A stretch of 46,823 nucleotides of DNA, from positions 1-46,823 of the forward strand of contig CAYPHJ010000028.1 in NCBI GenBank assembly GCA_964410485.1, given 5' to 3'. Below the pieces are notes generated by a model. That model was not told the origin of the DNA and made no database searches. It saw only the letters and a program-made list of their open reading frames with translations. Positions 1-8,344 of the stretch are shown piece after piece (position 1 is the first letter of the stretch; each line of letters begins with the position of its first letter). Made by a program: the position numbers and the translations under genes. This DNA is from CAYPHJ01 sp964410485. GTDB lineage: Bacteria; Desulfobacterota; Binatia; UBA9968.

Positions 1-2512
1 GGTTGATGCGATCCCAGTCGAACAGGCGGCTGATCGGCGCCTTGAACCGCTCCTCGCGAGGCAAAGGATAGTCTTCCAAATCGAAAAAACCCGCGAACTG
101 CTCGATGACACCCCGTTTATTGGGCGCCGGGCAGTAAAGATCGCTTGCAACCGCAGCCCAATCTTGCGGTTCATCTGAAGCAAGTTCAAGGCGCTCCGCC
201 AGCGTCTGCCAGACCTGCGGAAACTCGCCTTGCATCCACTCGACCGCCTGAACCGCCTTTTGCAGGTTGAAGCGCGCCAGCCAGTTTGTGTACGCATTGT
301 CGTCCACTGAGTGATGATATTCGTCGGGTCCTACGACACCGCAGATATGGTAGCGCCCGCCCTTTCGCATGCAGCGGCTTTTCCAAAAGCGGGCTGTTTC
401 GGCCAAGATCTCAACACCCGCATCGCGCAGAAACTCGCGGTCACGAGTGGCTTCCCAGTAACGCCACAGCCCGTAGGCGACGCCAGCGGTGACGTGGATC
501 TGCTGGGTGCCGGTGAATATCGGGATGTCCTTGCCGGTTGTTTTCAGGTGAATGATCTGTGGCGTAACATCGTCGCCGGTGACCGTCGATTCCCAGGCAT
601 AGCATGCCCCGCGATGGCCCAACTCGCGCGCTCGCCGGCGCGCGCCGTCAAGTGTGTAGTGGCGGTAAAGCAACACATTGCGCGCGACTTCCGGGGACGT
701 ATGAATGTAGAAAGGCAATTTGAATATCTCCACGTCCCAAAACACATGTCCCTCATAGGCTCGGCCGGTCAGCGCCCGCGCACCCACGGAGACCCGTGGG
801 TCACGATCGGCGGCGCTGGTCAGATGATACGCATTGAAACGCAGCGCCTGAGCCGTCGCCGGGCTCCCGTCAATGCGTACGTCTGCGCGATCCCAGATCT
901 CGCCCCAACACGCGGCGTGTGCCTGCAGCAATTCGTCAAACTCCTCCCAGCGAAGCGCTTGCAGGCGCTTTATGGCCGCGTTTACGGGGTTTTGCAGGTC
1001 CCGACTCGTATAGATCACAACGTAACGGCGAAAAGTGAGGGTCTCCCCGATCATACCAGGAACCTGCCAGCGTACGGAGTCCTTGCCACTGCCGGCGAGC
1101 GTGGCGCGTGTAGCCAGGCAGATCTCAATGCGGGAGGCCTGCGTAACAAAGCGTTGGATCTCCTCGCTGTCATCCCCTGCGCCAATTTCCAGCCGAGTCA
1201 AGTGCGGGTGGTTAGCTGCGAGATTTGCATCGGCGAGTGAGAAGTCGATATCGACTTCGCTCGAATGATTCTCCAAACACACCGTCATCTCTTGGACCAG
1301 CAGGTGTAAATCGGCGAGCGAGGCGAAACGGCGCGTACGGACCACGGTGCGGCGGTCAACTTCGGTGTCGTATGCGGCGTCCCCGTGCAGGAGACCCCTT
1401 CGTAGGTCGAGGAGGCGGCGGTACTCGCGCCAGTGCGGGCCGGCCATGTCGAGCAGATGACCGTCAATCCGAAGAGCGACACGAAATGGAAACGGTACGG
1501 ATACCAGCTCACTATACGGGTAGTCACCGCGGCTTGCCGCAAGAAACTCGAGCTCGGAATATGGACGCTCAGGGTGCTTGCGATCGTAAACACCGGCAAT
1601 AAACAGGTCGCCCTGGGAACCGGGAAGCGGACTGTCCAGCGTGCCCCGCACGCCGAGATAGCCGTTGCCCACGGTGAAGATGCTTTCCATCTCATGCTCC
1701 CGGGCCGGATCAAACCCTTCCTGTTCGATCTGCCAGGCGACAACCGTCTCCCGCTTGTCACGCAAGATGGCGTCCAGCTCCTCGACGCTCAGCTCGCCGA
1801 GATCGGCAACCACCATGTCGGCGCCGCGGGATGCAAGCGCATCGCGGTTGCCACCGCGATCCACCCCGACGACAAGACCGAAACCGCCGCGCCGGCCGGC
1901 TTCCACCCCCGAAACCGCATCCTCAATGACCACGATACGACCGGGCGCAACCCCGAGCAGCTCGGCGCACTTGAGGAATGGGTCGGGATGCGGTTTGCCT
2001 TTGATTCCCAGGGCGTCCGCATCGATGCCGTCGAGCCGAACGTCGAATAGGTCCTCGATTCCCGCGCCGCGCAGCACTTCACGGCCGTTTCGACTCGACG
2101 TCACGACCGCGGTCTTCAGCCCCAAGTCGCGCAGAGCGCGAACCAGCTGGATCGTCGACTCGAACACCTCGACTCCGTCCTGCCGCACCAGCTCCATGAA
2201 CAATCCGTCCTTGCGCGCGCCCAAGCCGTGAACCGTCTCAGACTGCAAACGGTCGCCGGTTTCACCCTCGGGCAAATCGATTCCGCGCGCCGCAAGGAAA
2301 CTACGCACGCCCTCGTGGCGTGGCTTGCCATCGACATATCTTCGATAATCGGCATCGATATCGAAGCGGGGATACGGTTTGCCTTCTCGCCGCTCGCGCA
2401 GCTGGAAATATTCGTCGAACGTCTGTTTCCAGGCACGGGCGTGGAGCGTCGCCGTTTGCGTCAGCACACCGTCCATGTCGAAGATCGCTGCGTCAAATTC
2501 GTATGAACTCAT
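1..2512 (-). CDS. Fused beta-phosphoglucomutase (HAD) / GH65 disaccharide phosphorylase, 3' end outside window
   Basis: An uninterrupted minus-strand frame of 837 codons starts at 2512 and leaves the window without a stop, so the C-terminus is missing. Residues 1 to about 250 are a HAD phosphatase/mutase domain: motif I FDMDGVLT with nucleophile Asp12 and Asp14, a TSS motif II, the lysine in GIKGKPHPDPF and motif IV EDAVSGVEAG. From about residue 260 the protein is a GH65 (trehalose/maltose/kojibiose phosphorylase) family enzyme; GPDEYHHSVDDNAYTN is the GH65 catalytic-acid motif, with Glu731 the likely acid. By family, GH65 would phosphorolyse an alpha-glucobiose to beta-glucose 1-phosphate and the HAD half would isomerise it to glucose 6-phosphate; the exact sugar is not readable. 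ATG overlaps the TGA of the upstream glucosidase remnant (ATGA), which suggests translational coupling. Similar HAD-GH65 fusions are known, for example mycobacterial OtsB1-like proteins. Confidence 0.92.
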   Translation of the reverse strand, partial: MSSYEFDAAIFDMDGVLTQTATLHARAWKQTFDEYFQLRERREGKPYPRFDIDADYRRYVDGKPRHEGVRSFLAARGIDLPEGETGDRLQSETVHGLGARKDGLFMELVRQDGVEVFESTIQLVRALRDLGLKTAVVTSSRNGREVLRGAGIEDLFDVRLDGIDADALGIKGKPHPDPFLKCAELLGVAPGRIVVIEDAVSGVEAGRRGGFGLVVGVDRGGNRDALASRGADMVVADLGELSVEELDAILRDKRETVVAWQIEQEGFDPAREHEMESIFTVGNGYLGVRGTLDSPLPGSQGDLFIAGVYDRKHPERPYSELEFLAASRGDYPYSELVSVPFPFRVALRIDGHLLDMAGPHWREYRRLLDLRRGLLHGDAAYDTEVDRRTVVRTRRFASLADLHLLVQEMTVCLENHSSEVDIDFSLADANLAANHPHLTRLEIGAGDDSEEIQRFVTQASRIEICLATRATLAGSGKDSVRWQVPGMIGETLTFRRYVVIYTSRDLQNPVNAAIKRLQALRWEEFDELLQAHAACWGEIWDRADVRIDGSPATAQALRFNAYHLTSAADRDPRVSVGARALTGRAYEGHVFWDVEIFKLPFYIHTSPEVARNVLLYRHYTLDGARRRARELGHRGACYAWESTVTGDDVTPQIIHLKTTGKDIPIFTGTQQIHVTAGVAYGLWRYWEATRDREFLRDAGVEILAETARFWKSRCMRKGGRYHICGVVGPDEYHHSVDDNAYTNWLARFNLQKAVQAVEWMQGEFPQVWQTLAERLELASDEPQDWAAVASDLYCPAPNKRGVIEQFAGFFDLEDYPLPREERFKAPISRLFDWDRIN

Positions 2513-4761
2513 GGTCGTTTTCTGCTGTGCTTTCCCCCTGCCGTGAAAGCAGTCATGTCCCCGCGCCAGCGGGCAGAATCCGCGATCAGTCGTAGGACCA
2601 AAGCAGTCCACCCCGTTTGATGGCTGGCTCCCAATCCTTGGCCATTGTCTCCGTGAAAGTATTCATGGAAAAGCACAAGGTCACGCCAGTTTCGGGTCGG
2701 TGTGGAATAGGCCGGCCGCACCAGCCCAGGCCCGGCGTCCCTCCCCATCATGCAGGAAGATGCGGGTGATTCGCGTCACGATCTCTTGCGCTACCTGCGC
2801 CAAATCCATCATCTTGCCGGACCCGGTCGGGCACTCCACTTTCAGACTCTCACCGTAGAACCGATGATAGCGTCGGAGCGCCTCGATCAAGATGTAATTC
2901 ACAGGCATCCAGATCGGCCCCCGCCAGTTGGAGTTTCCGCCGAAAAGTTCAGAGTCGGATTCGCCGGGAACATACTCGACCCGATACTCTTGGCCACGGA
3001 TAGAACAGGCATAGGGAACATCCTTGTGTACGCGCGAAAGCGACCGTACTCCAAACGGAGAGAGAAACTCCTTTTCATCAAGGAGATAACGCAGGACCCG
3101 TTTGAGGCGCTCGCGCGACGGGATTGCAAGTAGACGAAGCTTTCCGCCTCGTTCCATGCAGGTGATATGTTGTGCCAAGTCTTTGCGATTATCGAGAAAC
3201 CAGAACATTCGCCGGGCAAAACCCGGAAGCTTTTTAATGACATCTTCCTCCAATATTTCCACGGCGAAAAGCGGAATGAGGCCGACCATGGAACGCGCCC
3301 GCAGCGGCACATAGTTACCGTCGACATGTAGGTGGTCATAGTAAAACCCGTCTTGATCATCCCAAAGCCCGGTTCCATCGAGCGTGTTGATTGCGTCCGC
3401 GATAGCGACGAAATGCTCAAAAAATTTAGAGGCACGTCTTCGTAGGAAGGATCCCCGCGCGCAAGTTCCAGAGCCATGGCCAACATCTCACAACAGAAGA
3501 ACGCCATCCAGGCCGTACCGTCAGCCTGCTCCAGAAAGCCGCCACCGGCAAGCGGTTTCGAACGGTCGAAGAGACCGATGTTATCCAAACCGAGGAATCC
3601 GCCCGCAAAGAGGTGTTTTCCCAAGATGTCTTTACGATTCACCCACCACGTAAAGTTCAGCAGCAGCTTCTGAAAAGCGCGGGCCAGAAACAATCGGTCC
3701 CCGGTACCTGGCGAGGTCGTAATCTTGTATACCTGCCAGCAACCCCATGCATGAACCGGAGGATTAACGTCCGCGAAGGCGAATTCATAGGCGGGAATCT
3801 GGCCGTTGGGATGCATGTACCATTCGCGCAAAAAGAGGATCAACTGCTGCTTGGTAAAAGCCGGATCAATCTCGGCCAAGGCGACCATGTGGAATGCGAG
3901 ATCCCAGGCGGCATACCAGGGGAATTCCCACTTGTCCGGCATCGATACGACGTCGCGATTGTACAGATGACGCCAGTCGGAATTGCGCCCTTGTTTTCGG
4001 CTTTCAGGAGGCGCGTGATGGTTTGGATCCCCCTCGAGCCAATCCGTTATGACATAGTGATAGAACTGCTTGGTCCAAAGAAGACCGGCACAGGCCTGGC
4101 GGACTATGTTTTCCTCTTCTTCTGAGAAACCGTCAGCGAAGCGGTTCTTGTAAAATTGATCAGCCTCTGCGATTCGCCTCTGAAAGGTTTGCTCAAAGGC
4201 CGGTCCAAAGGGACGCTTTAGCCCCTCGCTTTCCGAAGTCAGACGAAGCCGCAGTGATATCTCCTTTCCCGACTCTACCTCAACGAGATAATACGCTGCG
4301 GCCTTTGTTCCGGTGCCTTCATGATTGACTGCCTCAGAACGGTGATCGATAACGTAATGGTGAAAGCCATCCTTCACGTACGGCTGCGCGTTTGGCTTGC
4401 CGAACAACCGCTCCGTATTCGTCTCGTTTTCAGTGAAAAGAAACTCCGGCAGTTTTCCGCCGGGTTCGGGAGCCACCGCCAAGCGAAATCGCCCCAAAGC
4501 TTGGTGCTCAGCAACGAGAATTCCATCGTCAAGGTGCGTAATCTGAGGCTTGGGCCAGTAACCCTCGCCGCCGCGCCCCCATGACCAGGTGTTGCGAAAC
4601 CAAATGGTGGGCAGGAGGTGCAACGAGGCGCGTTCCGGGCCGCGATTCACGGCCGTGATCCGAATCAGAATGTCCTGTGGTGAGGCTTTGGCGTATTCGG
4701 CAAAGACATCGAAATAGTGCCCACCATCGAACGCGCCGCAATCGAGCAGCTCGACCAGAGG
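2509..4761 (-). pseudogene. GH63-like (MGH1-type) glucosidase, 5'-truncated and twice frameshifted
   Basis: The reading frame matches the large GH63-like glucosidase family usually close to 900 residues, with conserved stretches VFAEYAKASPQDILIRI, LPTIWFRNTWSWG, WEFPWYAAWDLAFHMVALAEID, SNWRGPIWMPVNY and LVLFHEYFHGDNGQGLGASH. Three defects are visible. The first 150 or so residues are absent: homology starts right after the stop codon of the M50 protease gene, in the same frame, and the first usable start is GTG at 4650. A run of six A on the plus strand (3419-3424) should be seven to keep frame. Three T at 2690-2692 should be two, and this second change restores the frame. If the two indels are sequencing errors, only the 5' truncation is real. 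Substrate unknown; neighbours point to alpha-glucoside or trehalose-type metabolism. The stop overlaps the GH65 fusion start. Confidence 0.8.
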
Positions 4762-5955
4762 TCAAACGCGCCTCTGAATGACGTCTTCATCTTGCAAGCT
4801 GGCGGCCGCAGCCGAAAATCCAGATAATCCTTCTTCGAGTTCTACTCTGAGGGAAAGGAAGTTAAGCAGATCCTTGAGGGCAATGATGCCCACCAGCCGG
4901 TCGCGGTCAACCACCAGGAGGCGGCTCAGCCCCGTGCGGTTCATCTTGGCGAGCGCCTTCAGAGCATCGTCTCCAGGATGAATCGTGTTGTCCGGAGAGC
5001 AGGCTTTTGCGATCTCCCCCAGTCTGCGCTGTGCCCATTCGCTTCGCGGAACTTCTCTAATCTCCCGAGTGCTCACATATCCCAACAGTTTGCCATCCTC
5101 GACCACAGGGAACATCTTGAAGTAGTGGCGGTAGACATAGTCCTCGACGAGTTCTTCAACCGAAAGATCGGGAGAAACGGTCACCAGATCTGTTTTCATG
5201 AAGCGACGCACTGGCTCGCCTTCCAGACCCTGGCGCATTAAAAGTTGTTGGTAAGACATAGATGCTGCGCCGCGCAGAAACATGCCGATGAGAAACTGCC
5301 ACAGGCCACCAATGAATGCTCCGCGGATGACGTTGAGCACGCCAAAGAGAATCAAGAACAAACCAAACGCTGATCCAACATTGGACGCTACCCGGGTGGC
5401 CCACCTGAGATTGCCCTTCCACCCCCAGAGAATAGAACGCAAGATTCGGCCGCCGTCGAGAGGGAAGCCCGGAACAAGATTGAACGCCGCGAGCAGCCCG
5501 TTGATGAATCCGAGATAGGCGAGGACACCGAGAGCCGGCGCGGGCAAGCCGCCGCCTGTCGCTGCCAAGTACAACACGTAGAAAACAACGCCCAGAAAAA
5601 TGCTCGAAATCGGTCCGACAACCGCGATCATGAACTCGGATCTCGCGGTCGTCGGTTCTTCTTCCATCTCCGCCACACCACCGAAGATAAACAGCGTGAT
5701 CCCTTTGATGCGCAACCCATAGCTTCTTGCGACTACTGCATGTGAAAGCTCGTGAAAAATCACCGAGGCAAAAAGCCCCAGCGCCCCTGCAACACCCATC
5801 CACCAATAGGTACTTCTCGCGAAATCTTCGTAGAAGTGAGGAAAGAGGCCTTCAGCCAGAGACCAGGTGATAAGAACGGCAATGACAATCCAACTGAGGT
5901 CGAGCCTGATGTTGAAGCCGAGAAGTGTAAATAGCGTGATTCTTTTCCCAAACAT
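4762..5955 (-). CDS. M50 site-2-type intramembrane metalloprotease with two CBS domains
   Basis: 397 residues, a usual length for Rip/SpoIVFB-like M50B proteases with C-terminal CBS pairs. About six hydrophobic segments fill residues 10-240. The zinc site is HELSH (His68, Glu69, His72), with the third ligand in GFPLDGGR (Asp167). Two CBS domains follow: about 250-300 (MKTDLVTVSPDLSVEELV, then GYVSTREI) and 310-375 (GLSRLLVVDRDRLVGIIALK). By family it cleaves membrane-bound substrates such as anti-sigma factors, with CBS domains sensing adenine nucleotides; the substrate here is unknown. ATG at 5955 is preceded by a purine-rich AAAGAAG. Its TGA stop is directly followed, in frame, by the body of a truncated glucosidase, which marks a deletion or misassembly junction; the protease itself looks complete. 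Confidence 0.93.
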   Translation of the reverse strand: MFGKRITLFTLLGFNIRLDLSWIVIAVLITWSLAEGLFPHFYEDFARSTYWWMGVAGALGLFASVIFHELSHAVVARSYGLRIKGITLFIFGGVAEMEEEPTTARSEFMIAVVGPISSIFLGVVFYVLYLAATGGGLPAPALGVLAYLGFINGLLAAFNLVPGFPLDGGRILRSILWGWKGNLRWATRVASNVGSAFGLFLILFGVLNVIRGAFIGGLWQFLIGMFLRGAASMSYQQLLMRQGLEGEPVRRFMKTDLVTVSPDLSVEELVEDYVYRHYFKMFPVVEDGKLLGYVSTREIREVPRSEWAQRRLGEIAKACSPDNTIHPGDDALKALAKMNRTGLSRLLVVDRDRLVGIIALKDLLNFLSLRVELEEGLSGFSAAAASLQDEDVIQRRV

Positions 5956-6047
5956 TTTCTTCTTTCAGTTTTGTGTCGCCCGTAACAAGTCGCGAATCCT
6001 GCAGGTGAGGACAAGGCGCGTCATGAGTACCCCTGCATGATGACTTC

Positions 6048-6389
6048 TTACTGGGTCTTTTTTCCCGCAAGCAACGTCCGAAGGAATCCCCAAACGACCC
6101 CAATGAGACCGACGACGATCATAAACAATCCGATGGGAGGAAAGAAAAGAAAAAAACCGACCCCCACAACCAGCAACAAAATACCAAAAGCCAATGGGTT
6201 CATTGGGCGACGCCGGCGCCTCTGGGTCGCTTCCGTGCTGCTGGTAGCAGAGCTCTCCTCCCGCATCATCGCCGAGGCGGCCTCTCTGAGTTCCTGCTGA
6301 GTTTCCGGGTCGGCTTCCCGAATCCGTCGGCCGGTCTCTTCCGCGAGCTTCTCGATTTCTTTTTCTCTATCGATCTTGTCTTGTGCCAT
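6048..6389 (-). CDS. Small membrane protein with charged N-terminus
   Basis: 113 residues. The first 65 are hydrophilic and helical (EKEIEKLAEETGRRIREAD), ending in an arginine patch RRRRR; the C-terminal half has two hydrophobic segments (FGILLLVVGVGFFLFF and GLFMIVVGLIGVVWGFL). I chose ATG at 6389 because AAGGAG lies five bases upstream; a GTG six bases earlier would sit on that ribosome site. The gene follows the proline-rich reading frame by 24 bases and lies upstream of the M50 protease gene on the same strand, so they may share a transcript. Function unknown. The layout, basic linker then hairpin of two helices, is that of a small envelope or membrane-stress protein and could be a substrate or partner of the neighbouring protease, but that is speculation. 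Confidence 0.75.
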   Translation of the reverse strand: MAQDKIDREKEIEKLAEETGRRIREADPETQQELREAASAMMREESSATSSTEATQRRRRRPMNPLAFGILLLVVGVGFFLFFPPIGLFMIVVGLIGVVWGFLRTLLAGKKTQ

Positions 6390-6413
6390 GATCACTCCTT
6401 TCTCGATGTAGCC

Positions 6414-6665
6414 TCAAAATTGAATCTCGCCTACTCTTTTCGGCCCTCTTCGCGGCGGAGGATCGCCTATAGGGGGTCGCTTGCCCGGTCTCGGATCGCC
6501 TGGATTTGGCGGCCCGGGCGGTTCCTTTACGGGCGGCTTTCTCCGTCTGACCGGCGGCCTCATCGGCGGTTTCTTCGGTCTGTTCGGCGGCTCTTGTCTC
6601 TCCGCGCTGGCACGGCTGACTGGTGTCACCACACCTCCAATAAATTCTTTTCGACCAAAGCTCAA
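6414..6665 (-). CDS. Proline/arginine-rich small protein (uncertain)
   Basis: A reading frame of up to 83 codons, extremely rich in proline, arginine and glycine (for example RPGKRPPIGDPPPRRG). It sits in line between the 29-residue membrane peptide and the small two-helix membrane protein, with no better gene in the gap. The start is unclear: TTG at 6665 has GGGGAG three bases upstream, while GTG at 6629 follows GGAGG by four bases and would give 71 residues. The opposite strand is also open here and would read as glycine-rich, as expected for GC-skewed low-complexity DNA, so the frame may be noncoding. Function unknown; proline-rich tails of this kind are common in periplasmic or cell-wall-associated proteins, but no signal peptide is seen. 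Confidence 0.35.
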   Translation of the reverse strand: MSFGRKEFIGGVVTPVSRASAERQEPPNRPKKPPMRPPVRRRKPPVKEPPGPPNPGDPRPGKRPPIGDPPPRRGPKRVGEIQF

Positions 6666-6678
6666 AAACTCCCCGCTG

Positions 6679-6768
6679 CTAACCTTGTACCCAGGCGAAC
6701 AGAGTCACGGCTCCCACCAACAGTATGGCCAGAAAATATGCAAGTCGTGCCGCCCATATGTGACTCAT
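6679..6768 (-). CDS. 29-residue single-span membrane peptide
   Basis: A very short frame (ATG 6768 to TAG 6679) with one hydrophobic helix, AYFLAILLVGAVTLFAWV, flanked by a basic N-terminus (MSHIWAARL). It begins 19 bases after the stop of the ferric-reductase-like gene on the same strand, and AGCGGAG lies about ten bases upstream of the ATG. The position suggests co-transcription with the heme/flavin membrane protein, and single-span peptides of this size often act as accessory subunits of membrane redox complexes. No homolog is recognised and the call rests on the ribosome site, position and clean helix only. Confidence 0.5.
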   Translation of the reverse strand: MSHIWAARLAYFLAILLVGAVTLFAWVQG

Positions 6769-6787
6769 TGCCTTTACGCTCCGCTTT

Positions 6788-8107
6788 TTACACCAAATCG
6801 AACCGTTCGGATACGAGGCGCCAGTACGGCACCCCCTGGGCCACAAGGGCCCGTTCTACTACATCCATCATGGGAGGCGGGCCGCAGATAAAACACTGCA
6901 AATCCTGCCCCTTCCGTGCGGACAGATGTTGCGCCAGGAGCTCTGGTGTCACAAAACCCGACTCTCCATGCCAATTTGCCGGCGGCGTTTCTAACACGTG
7001 CACGATCTCGAGATCCAGGTGTTTGCTGAGATCGTCCAGTTCTTGACGAAAGGCAACGTCCTCCCACCGAGTGTTCGCATAAATCAGCAACATAGGCCGC
7101 CGATCCTGTTGATCGCGGCAGGTCCGCAGGATACTCAGCGCCGGCGTTATGCCAATGCCACCAATGACAAAGACCGCGCCTTGCGCCTCGGGATCAAGCG
7201 TAAATGCGCCGTACGGCCCTTCCACAAACGCGCGCGCTCCCGGCTTCAAATTCTTAATCGTCGCCGTGAAATCCCCTAACTCTTTAATGCCAAACTCGAT
7301 GCGACCCCTGGAAGCGGTGCTTGAAGTAAATGAAAACGGGTGCTGCTGAAGCGTAAACGGAGTCTCTCTCACGGTCAGCCACCCAAATTGTCCTGCCTGA
7401 AATTCCATTCCCGCATGCCCATCAGGTTCGAGCGCAAGGCTGTAAACTCCCTCGCAATCGGGTCGCACCTCCACGACCCGGTAGGGCTTCCGCTCAAGTC
7501 GTAGCGGTTTAACAATTCGCGTATGGAACAACAGCGCAAGCGCCAACCCGGCGCCAATCACCCAAACCGCTTGCTTTGCGATGCCCGTCACATAATGACC
7601 CACTTGTAAAGAGTGAGCCAGACCGACGACAATCACCGCCAACGCCAATCCTCCATGCGTTACTCGCCACCACTCGTAGCTCAAGCCAAAACTTACCCTC
7701 CACAGCGACAACACAACCAACAAAACGAGAGCAATCGTGGCACCGGCCAAAAATACCGCTCGCGGCAAATTCACCCAGGGATTCAAATACTCCGCGTATC
7801 TTGGTTCCGCCAGAAACAACACAACTGGGTGGGCAAGGATGAATGCTAGCGCCAGGATACCCGTCTCGCGGTGAAACTGAATCTTTGCATCCGCGCCAAA
7901 ATACCTCCCAACCCAGCGAAACCGGCCCGTGGTCGCAAACTGTAGTGCGAGCATGGCGAAACCCACGATGCCGAGCCCCACGCCGAACTCGATCCAGAAC
8001 CCACGTCCTTCAGGAGTATCGCCAAGCACGGCGACTCCGACCGGCAGCAGTGCCAGCAGCAAATAAATCACACTCCAAAACGCGATCCTGCTCAGAATCT
8101 CACCCAT
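6788..8107 (-). CDS. Ferric-reductase-like transmembrane heme/FAD/NAD(P)H oxidoreductase
   Basis: 439 residues. The N-terminal 200 hold about six transmembrane helices of the ferric reductase/NOX type with paired histidines suited to heme binding (FHRETGILALAFILAHP and WWRVTHGGLALAVIVVGLAHS). From about residue 215 there is an FAD-binding domain with the QQHPFSFTSS motif, then an NAD(P)-binding domain with VIGGIGITPALS and the C-terminal CGPPPMM loop. By family it moves electrons from cytoplasmic NAD(P)H through FAD and heme across the membrane to an external acceptor such as ferric iron or oxygen; the acceptor is not readable. The C-terminal aromatic stacking region ends SERFDLV. No strong ribosome site precedes ATG 8107. 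Three small frames follow directly on the same strand. Confidence 0.9.
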   Translation of the reverse strand: MGEILSRIAFWSVIYLLLALLPVGVAVLGDTPEGRGFWIEFGVGLGIVGFAMLALQFATTGRFRWVGRYFGADAKIQFHRETGILALAFILAHPVVLFLAEPRYAEYLNPWVNLPRAVFLAGATIALVLLVVLSLWRVSFGLSYEWWRVTHGGLALAVIVVGLAHSLQVGHYVTGIAKQAVWVIGAGLALALLFHTRIVKPLRLERKPYRVVEVRPDCEGVYSLALEPDGHAGMEFQAGQFGWLTVRETPFTLQQHPFSFTSSTASRGRIEFGIKELGDFTATIKNLKPGARAFVEGPYGAFTLDPEAQGAVFVIGGIGITPALSILRTCRDQQDRRPMLLIYANTRWEDVAFRQELDDLSKHLDLEIVHVLETPPANWHGESGFVTPELLAQHLSARKGQDLQCFICGPPPMMDVVERALVAQGVPYWRLVSERFDLV

Positions 8108-8344
8108 ATGGCACCAAACTGCTATAGTTGTGCGACATCGCCCGCGAATCGGGCCTTCCCTAGCTCAGGCTGTAGTACTTGAACAACTCCACCTCGTAGT
8201 CAGGGCTGATCATCTTTGACGGGTCATATTCTGGGGCCCCTCAATAACCTCTCGCCTCAGATGGATGACAACCAAGACCGCGGCTGCTTCCCTTAGCGCC
8301 CCTTGATACAAGAACGATCGCCGACCTGGTTTTCAGAGGTAGGA

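Noticed and set aside
311..1240. A 309-codon plus-strand frame opposite the GH65 domain
   Set aside because: It is antisense to a conserved GH65 catalytic region and has no recognisable protein motif.
6481..6891. A glycine-rich plus-strand frame of 136 codons
   Set aside because: It is the complement of the proline-rich frame and of the end of the ferric-reductase-like gene; the composition reflects low complexity.
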